Both the position numbers and the translations under genes were made by a program. From the NCBI RefSeq assembly GCF_000346485.2, contig NZ_KQ976354.1, positions 10,064,341 to 10,128,340 of the forward strand: DNA of 64,000 nt. Reading direction: 5' to 3'. Source of the DNA: Scytonema hofmannii PCC 7110. Its GTDB lineage: Bacteria; Cyanobacteriota; Cyanobacteriia; Cyanobacteriales; Nostocaceae. Shown piece by piece: positions 7,468 through 16,594 of the stretch. Position 1 is the first letter of the stretch. The number at the start of each line of letters is the position of its first letter. Under the pieces are notes generated by a model. The model was not told where the DNA came from. It was given only the letters and a program-made list of their open reading frames with translations, and made no database searches.

Positions 7468-9163
7468 GGGCTTGCTGAAAAAGTCAGAAAACAGCAAGAT
7501 AAGAATTGATTAGTTACTCAACAAGGGTCTAATATAAGCAGATGCTATCTATGATTTAAGGACTGATTATTTTCAATAATAGTAAATGGGGAAAAAGGTG
7601 TAGTTTTAAAAAATAGACATAAAAAAGCATAAAATAGCCGCGAGAGCTGAGTAGAAAGATTCATCACTAAAAAAGTAATAGCAATTGCAGTTTCAGAAGT
7701 ATGAGCAAGTTTCGTCATCACGCGATTGAGGCTAAATCTTCTTTTCCCCTGTCCAAATTTTCCCTCAATACAATTACGAATTCTCTCAGATTCTAAATCT
7801 TGTTTCTTTTTTTCTTTACTAACATTAGCTGGGGGTCTTCCTAAAGGAGGTCCGCTCATTATAATACCTCTTTCTTTACACCAAGCTCGGTTCTCTCTTG
7901 TGCGATAAATTTTATCAACATGAACAGATTCTGGATAGTACCCTGTGTAATTTTTAAAGGCTTCTACTTGAGCTTTTAAGTCTCCTGATTCATTAAAATT
8001 ATCCCAACTTATATGGTCTAAAAATATATATCCTTCAAAGCAACTAGCAGACAATTTTGCCCCAAATTCTACCGATTTACCAGCTTTCCCTCGGACAATT
8101 GGACGGATATGTGGTTGGGTTAAACTGACAATGCGGTCGTCAATACTCTGTTTTTTATTTTCATACAACCAGAGTTGTTGACGGTAGACTTCTGCAACTA
8201 CAAGCAACATCTTATATTGTCTGTGACTTAAATCTTCCAGAGAGGCTCCTGAAATAATTAGCTGTTCAATATGAGATAAGTTTCTTTTGATATATTGAAG
8301 TTGTTTTCTAATTGCTTTTCTCCTGTCTTTTTGGGAAACGCGACGTTTTTTAGCGACTGCTAGATAATCCTTTCTAGCCCTCTCTCTATAGGTTCTTGGT
8401 TTTTTCTCTAATTGACCCAAAGTCTGTTCGTAAAGTAAGTCTATAATTTTCTCTGTCTGTTTTCTTGCTTGATTGAGTAGCTCTAAATCTGTCGGATAGC
8501 TGATATCACCCGGAGCACAAGTTGCATCTATTATTAATTTTCCCCGATTTTTGGGTGTCTCACCTTCTTCTTCTGGTGATTCTGTTTTTTTTTCAGATAG
8601 TTTAGAAGATGTTGCTTCTAGCATCTTCTTCACCATTTCTTGATTCACTTTGTTAACAAGCTCCACACTAATTCTTTCCCGAAAATGTACCAACATTGAT
8701 GCATCAAATGGAGCTTCATTACTATAATATGACATTCCTATAAAGTACTGTAGATAAGGATTTTCTTTAATTTGCTCTACTGTTTCTCTATCGCTTATCC
8801 CCAACTTTTCTTTGATTATTAATGCCCCTAATGCCATCCGAAAAGATTTGGCAGGTGCTCCCATCTCTACTGAGAAAAATGAAGAATATTCTTCTTCAAA
8901 TTCTGTCCAAGGAATGAAAGCAGCCATCATTACCCAACGATTATCTTCTGATAACTTGCCCTCGAACGGGAGTTCAAAGTTTTCAGTTGGGATTGAAGTT
9001 TGTCCCTGTTTTCGGTACATGGTTACTAACAGCATACTTGATGCTGCCGATCGCAGTGATGCAAGCATTTTTGGCTATTCTACCCTCCTCTCTTGCACCT
9101 GAATATACTTCTATAGTCTGAGAATTTAGAGACTGTCTCCTTTTTTTCTTTTTCAGCAAGCCC
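7468..9163 (-). mobile_element. Complete IS5/IS1182-type insertion sequence
   Basis: The 1.7-kb element is bounded by inverted repeats GGGCTTGCTGAAAAAG (left) and its complement (right). TATTTA directly repeats outside both ends (7462-7467 and 9164-9169). If the terminal A/T is counted as part of the IS, the duplication is ATTT. A single transposase gene fills it. Intact ends, duplication and ORF suggest a recent insertion. Its right end is 91 bases from the cobN start codon. Confidence 0.88.
7545..9068 (-). CDS. IS5/IS1182-superfamily DDE transposase
   Basis: The 507-residue frame carries the N-terminal DUF772-like region (K-S-F-R-M-A-L-G-A-L-I-I-K-E-K near 75-90), an I-D-A-T-C-A-P strand with the first catalytic Asp (about residue 178), a V-D-K-I-Y-R-T-R-E-N-R segment with the second Asp, and R-N-C-I-E-G-K-F-G-Q-G-K-R with the final Glu. 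A more likely start is the internal ATG at 9020 (MYRKQ), giving about 491 residues. The C-terminus has a hydrophobic tail. No frameshift or stop is seen, so it is probably functional. Confidence 0.88.
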   Translation of the reverse strand: MLASLRSAASSMLLVTMYRKQGQTSIPTENFELPFEGKLSEDNRWVMMAAFIPWTEFEEEYSSFFSVEMGAPAKSFRMALGALIIKEKLGISDRETVEQIKENPYLQYFIGMSYYSNEAPFDASMLVHFRERISVELVNKVNQEMVKKMLEATSSKLSEKKTESPEEEGETPKNRGKLIIDATCAPGDISYPTDLELLNQARKQTEKIIDLLYEQTLGQLEKKPRTYRERARKDYLAVAKKRRVSQKDRRKAIRKQLQYIKRNLSHIEQLIISGASLEDLSHRQYKMLLVVAEVYRQQLWLYENKKQSIDDRIVSLTQPHIRPIVRGKAGKSVEFGAKLSASCFEGYIFLDHISWDNFNESGDLKAQVEAFKNYTGYYPESVHVDKIYRTRENRAWCKERGIIMSGPPLGRPPANVSKEKKKQDLESERIRNCIEGKFGQGKRRFSLNRVMTKLAHTSETAIAITFLVMNLSTQLSRLFYAFLCLFFKTTPFSPFTIIENNQSLNHR

Positions 9164-9254
9164 TATTTAGAGAAGGCACAAAAATGTTGGTAATGTTCTG
9201 CTCTTGTGGTAAACTTCTCTCACTCAAAACCAGGAAAGCCGCTATTTAAAACCT

Positions 9255-12200
9255 ATGCATCGTCTTGCAACTACACCAGGAGGTTGGAACCCTTCTATAG
9301 AAGGCGTGATGTCGATCGCACAGCAACCCGCACCTATTGTCCTAATTACAGCTGCGGATACTGATATTCAAACCCTAGCTGTTGCTATTACTCAATTACC
9401 CTTGGCATTTCCACAGTTACGGGTTGTCAATTTGCTACAACTCCAGCAACAACTGACAATTGACACTTATGCTGAAGATGTATTAAGTGCAGCAGAAGTT
9501 ATTATTTTACGGTTACTTGGCGGTCGTGCTTATTGGAGTTACGGATTAGAAGTCGTCGAACAAACGGTTCAGCAGACAGGGGCTAAATTAATTGTCCTAC
9601 CAGGAGATGAACGACCCGATCCAAATTTAATCAGTCACTCTAATGTTTCTCTCATAGAAGCTAATCAGATATGGCAGTATTTCAATGAAGGTGGTACGGA
9701 AAATTATCTCAATAGTCTTAAATTTATCACTACAACTTTCCTTGGTTGCACCTACACCTTTAATCCACCCCAAGCAGTCCCTCGTGTAGGAATATATTCA
9801 CCACGCGATCGCATCATTTGCACGCAAGTAGAGAATAATTTTACATCCCCACCCAAACAAGATAACCAAATTGGTGTTATTGGCATTATCTTTTATCGAT
9901 CTCATTATTTAGCTGGAAACAATGCAGCAATTGATGCACTTTGTCAAGCTTTAGCACGAAGAAATCTCACAGCAGTTCCTATTTTTGTCTCTTCCCTAAG
10001 AGAGCCAGATGTCCAAGCGGAGTTGTTAAAATATTGCAGTCAGAATATAGATCTTTTATTAAACACGACGAGTTTTTCTCTGGCAAAGTTAGAAGCAGAA
10101 ACGCCACAAGTAGAACTTTGGGAACAATTAGATGTACCAGTATTACAAGTCATTCTCAGTGGTAGTAGTCGCGAACAGTGGGAATCTGGATCTTCTGGAC
10201 TCACACCAAGGGATATAGCGATGAATGTTGCTTTACCGGAAGTCGATGGCAGAATTATTACAAGAGCAGTCTCTTTCAAAGCGGTAAAAACTCAGAGCCA
10301 ACTACTACAAACTGATATTGTCACCTATGAACCTGTTGCTTCTCGTATTGAATTTGTAGCAGACTTGGCTGCTAGTTGGGTAAAATTACGACACACTCCC
10401 CCACAAAATCGCAAGATTGCTTTGATATTAGCTAATTATCCCAATCGTGATGGACGTTTAGCAAATGGTGTGGGATTGGATACACCAGCAAGTTGCATTG
10501 AGATTCTGAAAGCTTTACAGTTAGGCGGATATTATGCAGACAATATTCCCAACACGGGAGCGGAATTAATTCAATTATTAACAACTGGTGTTACTAACGA
10601 CTTAGAGGGATACCCATTCCGACAGGTGCGACAATCTTTGTCTTTGCAGAAGTATCTAGAGCATTTTCATAGTTTACCTGAAGCAGTACAAGAAGGAATA
10701 AACAACCGTTGGGGGTTCCCAGAGGAAACTGATTCATTCCCCATTCCTGGTATAAAGTTTGGGAATATATTTGTGGGAATACAACCATCACGGGGTTACG
10801 ATCGCGATCCATCTTTGAATTATCATGCACCCGATTTGGAGCCACCCCACAGCTATGTGGCTTTTTATCATTGGATTGTCAAGGATTTTGGTGCAGATGC
10901 GATCGTTCATGTTGGCAAACATGGTAATTTGGAATGGTTACCGGGCAAAAGTGTAGCACTATCTGAAAATTGCTATCCAGAAGCAGTCTTGGGAGCAATT
11001 CCCCATTTATACCCTTTTATTGTCAACGATCCGGGTGAAGGTTCACAAGCCAAAAGACGTTCTCAAGCGGTAATTATCGACCATTTAACTCCACCCATGA
11101 CTCGTGCGGAATTATATGGCAGTTTACACTCCTTAGAAGGATTAATTGATGAGTATTATGAAGCTCAAAGTTTAGAGCCATCACGATTACCAGCAATTAG
11201 TGATCGCATAACTCAATTAATCGAGCAAGAAAATCTCCATCAAGATTTGGGAATTGATATTTCTCGTTTTGATCGCTCTACTCTTTCCTCGTTTCTGAAC
11301 ACTGCAGATGGTTATCTTTGTGAATTAAAAGAAGCTCAAATTCGGGATGGCTTGCATATTTTTGGTCAATGTCCATCAGGAGAACAATTACGAGATTTAA
11401 TTGTTGCCATTGCCAGAAATCCTAGTGTTGGTAGATTGGGATTAACGAGGGCGATTGCGAAGGATTTGCAATTAGACTTTGACCCTTTAACTGTAGATTT
11501 TAGTCAAAGATTTGAGATGCAAAATTATAGCAATATTAATAACCCATACTGTTTGGCTCAGCCGGAACAGAAACCCGGTTTCTTGGAGAAACCGGGTTTC
11601 TCACAGTGCGAACAACTCCTAACCGAGCCGTATTATCTTAACAAGATAAATAAATGCCGAATCGTAGGTGATGTTATTCAAGTCATTGAAGATTATGCAT
11701 CAGAGTTAGTGACTTATATCATTGAAACTGAAGAAATACCTCAAAGCGGTAAGACAACAACGAAAGAATTAAAATGGATTCAAAATTATCTTTTACAAGC
11801 ACTCAAGCAAACAGAAAAAGAGATTATTAATTTATTAAGAGGATTAGATGGTAAATATGTCGCGAGTGGTGCATCTGGTGCGCCAACCAGGGGAAGACCA
11901 GAGGTGTTACCCACTGGACGTAATTTTTACTCAGTAGATATTCGTGCTATTCCTACAGAGACTGCTTGGGATGTAGGTCGTCAAGCTGCAGAAACATTAA
12001 TTGAAAGATATACTCAAGAACATGGAGAATACCCTCAAACATTAGGTTTATCCGTTTGGGGAACTTCTACCATGCGAACAGGAGGAGATGATATTGCTGA
12101 AGCTTTGGCACTATTAGGAGTTAAACCCGTTTGGGATGGTATATCCAGAAGAGTTGTAGATTTTGAAATTTTACCTCCTTCAATTTTAGGTCGTCCGCGT

Positions 12201-13124
12201 GTGGATGTGACTTTAAGAATTTCCGGTTTTTTCCGCGATGCATTCCCTAATTTAATGGATTTATTTGATAGTGCTGTCACTGCTGTTGCTAATTTAGATG
12301 AGCCTGAAGATATAAATCCTTTGGCTGCTAAAGTGAAAACAGAAACAGAGTTTTGGCAAACCCAAGGATTAACAGCAGAACAAGCAAAATCGCGATCGCT
12401 TTATCGAATTTTTGGTTCAAAACCTAGTGCTTATGGTGCTGGGCTACAAGGTTTAATTGAATCACAAAACTGGACAAATGAAGATGATCTAGCTCGTGCT
12501 TATATTAATTGGAGTGCTTATGCTTACAGCCGTAAAGCTGAGGGGAAATTTGCACCATTCGCTTTTACCCAACGGTTGCATAATATGCAAATTGTCTTGC
12601 AAAATCAAGATAATCGAGAGCACGATCTATTAGACTCTGATGATTACTATCAATTTCAAGGCGGTTTAACTGTTGCTGTCAAATCAGTTTCCAGAAAAGC
12701 TCCCGTTACTTATTTTGGTGACAATTCTTGTACTCAACAGCCAAAAGTCCGCAAGCTTACAGAAGAAATAACTCGCGTTTACCGTTCCAGAGTTGTGAAT
12801 CCAAAATGGATTGCTGGAGTTATGCGACATGGTTATAAAGGAGCCTTTGAAATGGCAGCAACCCTAGATTATTTATTTGCTTTTGATGCTACGACTAACT
12901 GTGTTGCTGATTTCATGTATCAAGGAATAGCTGAGGCTTATTTATTTGATGAAAAAGTACAACAATTTATTCAACAAAATAATCCTTGGGTATTACGGGA
13001 TATGGCAGAAAGATTATTAGAGGCTCACCAACGAGGTTTGTGGGAAAATGTATCAGGAGAAACTATTGAAAAATTACGTTGTTTAGTCAATGAAGCTGAA
13101 GGAGTGATTGAAAGCCAGTATTAA
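9255..13124 (+). CDS. cobN: Cobaltochelatase subunit CobN
   Basis: This 1289-residue protein is the large subunit of the ATP-dependent cobalt chelatase acting on hydrogenobyrinic acid diamide, or a close CobN-type relative. The N-terminal part is R-L-L-G-G-R-A-Y-W; the CobN/BchH core has D-A-I-V-H-V-G-K-H-G-N-L-E-W-L-P-G-K near residue 550 and G-R-N-F-Y-S-V-D around 895. It is CobN rather than ChlH by its N-terminus and size. Residues about 769-795 (K-P-G-F-L-E-K-P-G-F) are encoded by a dispersed palindrome inserted in frame, in a region where homologs differ in length. An IS sits 91 bases upstream, so expression may depend on IS-borne or residual promoter sequence. No cobalamin riboswitch was recognised. 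Confidence 0.9.
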   Translation: MHRLATTPGGWNPSIEGVMSIAQQPAPIVLITAADTDIQTLAVAITQLPLAFPQLRVVNLLQLQQQLTIDTYAEDVLSAAEVIILRLLGGRAYWSYGLEVVEQTVQQTGAKLIVLPGDERPDPNLISHSNVSLIEANQIWQYFNEGGTENYLNSLKFITTTFLGCTYTFNPPQAVPRVGIYSPRDRIICTQVENNFTSPPKQDNQIGVIGIIFYRSHYLAGNNAAIDALCQALARRNLTAVPIFVSSLREPDVQAELLKYCSQNIDLLLNTTSFSLAKLEAETPQVELWEQLDVPVLQVILSGSSREQWESGSSGLTPRDIAMNVALPEVDGRIITRAVSFKAVKTQSQLLQTDIVTYEPVASRIEFVADLAASWVKLRHTPPQNRKIALILANYPNRDGRLANGVGLDTPASCIEILKALQLGGYYADNIPNTGAELIQLLTTGVTNDLEGYPFRQVRQSLSLQKYLEHFHSLPEAVQEGINNRWGFPEETDSFPIPGIKFGNIFVGIQPSRGYDRDPSLNYHAPDLEPPHSYVAFYHWIVKDFGADAIVHVGKHGNLEWLPGKSVALSENCYPEAVLGAIPHLYPFIVNDPGEGSQAKRRSQAVIIDHLTPPMTRAELYGSLHSLEGLIDEYYEAQSLEPSRLPAISDRITQLIEQENLHQDLGIDISRFDRSTLSSFLNTADGYLCELKEAQIRDGLHIFGQCPSGEQLRDLIVAIARNPSVGRLGLTRAIAKDLQLDFDPLTVDFSQRFEMQNYSNINNPYCLAQPEQKPGFLEKPGFSQCEQLLTEPYYLNKINKCRIVGDVIQVIEDYASELVTYIIETEEIPQSGKTTTKELKWIQNYLLQALKQTEKEIINLLRGLDGKYVASGASGAPTRGRPEVLPTGRNFYSVDIRAIPTETAWDVGRQAAETLIERYTQEHGEYPQTLGLSVWGTSTMRTGGDDIAEALALLGVKPVWDGISRRVVDFEILPPSILGRPRVDVTLRISGFFRDAFPNLMDLFDSAVTAVANLDEPEDINPLAAKVKTETEFWQTQGLTAEQAKSRSLYRIFGSKPSAYGAGLQGLIESQNWTNEDDLARAYINWSAYAYSRKAEGKFAPFAFTQRLHNMQIVLQNQDNREHDLLDSDDYYQFQGGLTVAVKSVSRKAPVTYFGDNSCTQQPKVRKLTEEITRVYRSRVVNPKWIAGVMRHGYKGAFEMAATLDYLFAFDATTNCVADFMYQGIAEAYLFDEKVQQFIQQNNPWVLRDMAERLLEAHQRGLWENVSGETIEKLRCLVNEAEGVIESQY
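11560..11640. repeat. Dispersed palindrome inside cobN
   Basis: AGAAACCCGGTTTCT and AGAAACCGGGTTTCT (11569-11601) are arms of a perfect-looking hairpin. CTAACCGAGCCGTATT follows about 20 bases later, a partial match to the CTTAACCGAG(T/C)AGTATTG block at 45077 and 52082. The frame stays open, adding roughly 25 residues to CobN. Confidence 0.75.
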
Positions 13125-13241
13125 AAGCTCTTGTTAATTCAATAGCAGTCTCTTGAGCTATATCATTGCACGAAATTACAAACATCTCGGTTCCATGCCA
13201 ATATTTGGTGAAAACAATTGTAACTTTAGTAAAAAATTTAT

Positions 13242-13898
13242 ATGGGAAGAAAAAATAAAAACCAAATTAATCACAGTGTTTTCAATCAAATGGATAGAAA
13301 AGCGTTGCTTGAATGCAGCCAAATTCTAGGCGTTGAAACTACAAGGTTGATAAAAGGCGGTATCATCAGTGAGTTATCGAATAAACAACTTCGGTCAGGA
13401 ATCAATCGATGTTTATCTCAAGGGACGTTTCCAAATAGAATAGAAAGACTGGCATTTTTTTTAGAAGAATGGATACCTACTGAACTAGATGCACCTGACT
13501 GGGATGAGATAGACCCAACAGAGAAAGTAATGGAATTAATTGAGGAAGTCAGGAGTAGCTTTGAACGTTTATCCGATTTGCAACAGTTAGAGGTGTTGAC
13601 AGCTTGGATTGAAAATCCTCAAAGCAGTTGTTGTTGTGAAGAATTAGATTTAACTGCAGAAACACTTGGATTCAGTTATGAAGAAATTGATGACGAGTAT
13701 ATTTTAGTACTGCCTTCGCCCGACCTGGTTGCAACAAAAATTATCTCAATGTCTGATGCAGGATTTTATCATTCTGTTATTGCTTTAGCAGCTCTTTCAT
13801 TGCCAACAGAAAAATATTCTAAACCTCCTAGTATTTTTTGTGCTGGCTATAATTTTCTTAAAGAGTTAGCTGAATATTTCGCCTTTATTGCTGACTAA
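13242..13898 (+). CDS. Hypothetical protein, acidic, Cys-cluster
   Basis: I do not recognise a family. The 218-residue product begins basic (M-G-R-K-N-K-N-Q), is acidic and helical in the middle (about 80-120), and has S-S-C-C-C-E-E near residue 130. No signal peptide or membrane helix is clear. It starts 117 bases after cobN in the same direction but with A/T-richer sequence. Its last 33 bases overlap the truncated PIN toxin on the other strand, so its C-terminus may have been altered by the same rearrangement that cut the toxin. Confidence 0.55.
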   Translation: MGRKNKNQINHSVFNQMDRKALLECSQILGVETTRLIKGGIISELSNKQLRSGINRCLSQGTFPNRIERLAFFLEEWIPTELDAPDWDEIDPTEKVMELIEEVRSSFERLSDLQQLEVLTAWIENPQSSCCCEELDLTAETLGFSYEEIDDEYILVLPSPDLVATKIISMSDAGFYHSVIALAALSLPTEKYSKPPSIFCAGYNFLKELAEYFAFIAD

Positions 13899-14147
13899 AG
13901 CCATACTGATAATATCATTAAAGCTTCGCTCGCATATCTGTAAACCAATTTGATTGGACAAATGAGCAATAATCAAATCTGGTTTATCTTTAATACGTTT
14001 TATCTCATATAAATACTGTAACTCTAATCTAACAATTTCCGAAATATAAACTTCATTTTCATTAATTAAAGTTTTAGCAATGTCAGTTAACTTATCTGTC
14101 AAACCAGAATATAGCCATGCTACTACATGAGTATCAAGATAAATCAA
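13866..14147 (-). pseudogene. VapC-type PIN toxin, C-terminally truncated
   Basis: The 93-residue frame starts M-I-Y-L-D-T-H-V-V-A-W-L, with the first catalytic Asp at residue 5. It continues I-S-E-I-V-R-L-E-L-Q-Y-L with the conserved Glu. Full PIN proteins of this type run to about 125-130 residues and contain a T-R-D-P-F-D-R motif carrying the remaining acidic residues. Here the homology ends at I-S-M-A-L and the tail is foreign. The RNase is therefore probably inactive. Its start overlaps the antitoxin gene by 14 bases, the usual antitoxin-toxin arrangement. Confidence 0.7.
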
Positions 14148-14370
14148 TCTTAACCTCCTGCTCCCAACTGATATTAACTAAATCATCTGGATTTCCTTGA
14201 ATAACATCAGGTTTAAAAGTTAGATTTTTAAGTTTATCTTTTCTTTCTGTAGAAATAATTTTTAATGACTTTCCATTTTTGATAATTTCTAGCGGAATAC
14301 CCGTTTCTATGACTTCATCCAGTAGACGGTCGATGTCATTGCTCAATTCCGCAATCGTAACCTTTTTCAT
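14134..14370 (-). CDS. Phd/YefM-type antitoxin
   Basis: The 78-residue protein begins M-K-K-V-T-I-A-E-L-S-N-D-I-D-R-L-L-D-E-V and continues I-K-N-G-K-S-L-K-I-I, the DNA-binding fold of Phd/YefM antitoxins. The toxin-binding tail is at about 50-78. It would bind its own promoter and neutralise the PIN toxin. Because the partner is truncated, this antitoxin may persist as an orphan or counter related toxins elsewhere. Confidence 0.8.
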   Translation of the reverse strand: MKKVTIAELSNDIDRLLDEVIETGIPLEIIKNGKSLKIISTERKDKLKNLTFKPDVIQGNPDDLVNISWEQEVKIDLS

Positions 14371-14698
14371 GAGAGTAGTTTTGTTAACTGAGTAGATTGC
14401 TTGCTTGACTTTTTATTTACTATATTTTCAATATTTTACTACATACAGTAGATGGCAACAAGCGTGAGGTACAGATTATTATAAGGTCACGGCGGTCTTA
14501 CGCCCCTACTGATGTACTTCATTTCCCTGAAAAATGCTGTATCTTCGAAGAAAAGCAGAAGGCGCGTTAAACTGAGATTACTTTCTTTGCCACCAGAAAA
14601 TTACCTATAACCGTAGAGTGGGCGTTGCCCACCTCACAGGATAAGTGGAATTTTAGAGCGGCAAGAGAAGACTAAGATTGTTCATTTAAAATAAGCTA
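14371..14698. other. Intergenic stretch with short hairpins
   Basis: No gene is supported. A GTAGAGTGGGCGTTGCCCACC hairpin near 14614-14635 resembles one at 56862-56885. GCGTGAGGTACAG near 14469 matches part of the repeat at 4972. Confidence 0.55.
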
Positions 14699-14701
14699 GT
14701 G

Positions 14702-15457
14702 ATGAAGCCAACTTTTCCTGGAATGAATCCATACCTTGAAAATCCTGAGTTATGGTCAGAAGTACACTCCTGGATGATTGTTTTGTTGGCGCGATCGCTT
14801 AATCCACTATTAACACCAAAGTATAGAGCAGCTGTTGAAAAACGAGTGTATTCAGACTCGCTGCTTGTTGGCATTCCAGATGTCTCTGTTTTTCAAACGA
14901 AACTTCCCGCATCTCAACCTATGACAACAGCCAAAACACTCTCGCAACCTCTAAAGGTTAACGTACCAATAATAGAGGAAGTAAGAGAGAGCTACCTCGA
15001 AATCCGACAAGTTGGAACAGGAAAAGTGGTAACAGTGATTGAAGTTTTGTCTCCCAAAAATAAGCGTGTTGGAGAAGGACGAGACAAATATAACACTAAG
15101 CGTATGTCGGTTTTAGATAGTCGAAGCCACTTGGTAGAAATTGATTTACTAAGAACTGGAAATCCTCAACCAATTTTAGGTCTTGTCCGCTCGGATTACC
15201 GGATTCTTGTGAGCCGTTCTGACAATCGCCCAGAAGCAGAACTGTATCCCTTCAATTTGCGCGATCCTATTCCAGTGTTTCAACTACTCCTGCAACCACA
15301 AGATGAAGAACCGATTGTCAATCTGTATGAAATATTGCAGGAGGTTTATGAGGAGGCTGCATTGGATCTGGTTATTGACTACTCCCAACAACCCATTCCT
15401 CCTGTCACGGAGGAAACCTTTCGGTGGATACAAACACTATTACCTACTAACCAATAA
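14702..15457 (+). CDS. DUF4058 family protein
   Basis: The 251-residue protein opens with the family signature F-P-G-M-N-P-Y-L-E near residue 5 and has V-T-V-I-E-V-L-S-P-K-N-K near residue 112. The I-E-V-x-S-P-x-N-K segment looks like a nuclease-fold core, but catalytic function is not established for DUF4058. A GTG at 14699 immediately precedes ATG 14702. These genes are multicopy in filamentous cyanobacteria, often near mobile DNA, as here. Confidence 0.8.
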   Translation: MKPTFPGMNPYLENPELWSEVHSWMIVLLARSLNPLLTPKYRAAVEKRVYSDSLLVGIPDVSVFQTKLPASQPMTTAKTLSQPLKVNVPIIEEVRESYLEIRQVGTGKVVTVIEVLSPKNKRVGEGRDKYNTKRMSVLDSRSHLVEIDLLRTGNPQPILGLVRSDYRILVSRSDNRPEAELYPFNLRDPIPVFQLLLQPQDEEPIVNLYEILQEVYEEAALDLVIDYSQQPIPPVTEETFRWIQTLLPTNQ

Positions 15458-15459
15458 CT

Positions 15460-15600
15460 ACATTTCTGACCCTGAAACACACCATAATTCGATGAAATGT
15501 TGGGTTTCGTTCCTCAACCCAACCTACACTTGACATTTCTGACCCTGAAACACACTATATTTCGATGAAATGTTGGGTTTCGTTCCTCAACCCAACCTAC
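15460..15600. repeat. Two tandem 68-bp repeats carrying a GTTGGGTTT hairpin
   Basis: Copies at 15460-15527 and 15533-15600 start ACATTTCTGACCCTGAAACAC and end CAACCCAACCTAC. They differ at only a few positions. Each contains TGTTGGGTTTCGTTCCTCAA with its complement, a hairpin seen widely in cyanobacterial intergenic DNA. Confidence 0.85.
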
Positions 15601-15668
15601 TTTATAAATCATCTCTTATGTACTCAATCCTGGTATGACTATGTTAACTAACTCATCAACAAATCAGC

Positions 15669-15779
15669 GGTTCGAGTCGAGGACTGGGAAAAGCGATCGC
15701 TCAAGGATTTGCTGAACGTGGCGCAAAGGTAATTATTTCATCAATGGAAAATCCGAGGCTGTTTTTCAAGGAAGAGTGA
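15669..15779 (+). pseudogene. N-terminal fragment of a short-chain dehydrogenase (SDR)
   Basis: The frame encodes G-S-S-R-G-L-G-K-A-I-A-Q-G-F-A followed by R-G-A-K-V-I-I-S-S, the Rossmann cofactor motif and second strand of SDR enzymes. It then enters unrelated sequence and stops. No catalytic Tyr-x-x-x-Lys region remains. The first strand before the glycine motif is also missing. Confidence 0.65.
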
Positions 15780-15996
15780 TTTTTGCCTTGGAACAGAAGA
15801 ACGGGCTTTCACGGTTAAAGCACCACCACACTCTTCAAAAATGGCGAAGGTATTGTCATGTATAATAAGTTGGGTGTTAAGGTATTAGGGGAGGACAAAA
15901 ATCTACTTTTTGAATTTTTCTGGTTAATTATGAATAATCAAGTTAGTTTAAAAGTATATAGAATAAACAAGTCATTTACAAAGCTAACGCACTCAT

Positions 15997-16491
15997 ATGC
16001 TTACACTAGAACGAGAAGTTACTCAGATCATCTCAAAACTCCCACAAAAAATAAAACTCGAATTCTATTCAGAGTTTGGGCTAGATAACCGAGATCTCGA
16101 TGACCAGCGCGTCTATCTTGGGGAACAGCTACCGAAGATAAGTGATGCAATTAGACAGCTCGCAGAAAAAATTGAAAACAACTTGAGTAAATATACACAA
16201 CCAGAAGAACTGGAAAATTCTCGTTATGCGTCAGATGTGATTAAAGAAATAATCAAAGACATTGAAAAACAACTTTTGAAAAAATCTGATATCCAAGCTA
16301 AGCAAGGCGAGAGATACATATTCCTTGAACAAGGATTAAGCAGTTTCAAGCAAGCCTTGGAAAAATTGAGCGATGTATTAGACGACACTATTGAGTTTGT
16401 GGAGATCGCTTCCGAGATAGAAGAGTTACGTTCTAAGCCTTTAGATGCAAGCAAAATTCAAGAAGCAGAGGAGATACTATCTCTTCTCTAA
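15997..16491 (+). CDS. Hypothetical helical protein preceding a PIN-domain gene
   Basis: I do not recognise a family. The 164-residue product is strongly charged and predicted helical, with coiled-coil-like heptads from about 50 to 100 (I-R-Q-L-A-E-K-I-E-N-N-L) and 105-160. No membrane segment or DNA-binding motif is evident. A PIN-domain ribonuclease gene follows 103 bases downstream on the same strand. That order suggests an antitoxin or a partner protein, but this is inference only. Confidence 0.55.
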   Translation: MLTLEREVTQIISKLPQKIKLEFYSEFGLDNRDLDDQRVYLGEQLPKISDAIRQLAEKIENNLSKYTQPEELENSRYASDVIKEIIKDIEKQLLKKSDIQAKQGERYIFLEQGLSSFKQALEKLSDVLDDTIEFVEIASEIEELRSKPLDASKIQEAEEILSLL

Positions 16492-16594
16492 GAGTACGAA
16501 AAATCACTTAGAGTTATTGACTGAACAAATGAGGTTAAGATAGCATGAAGGCTTATTTACAAGCAGTTAAGAGTTTTTATTTGTGAAAAGCCAG

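Noticed and set aside
9170-9254. Cobalamin riboswitch upstream of cobN
   Set aside because: The 85-base leader shows none of the expected conserved blocks and is too short.
15780-15860. Possible further gene remnant (minus strand F-E-E-C-G-G-A-L-T-V)
   Set aside because: Too short and not matched to a family with any confidence.
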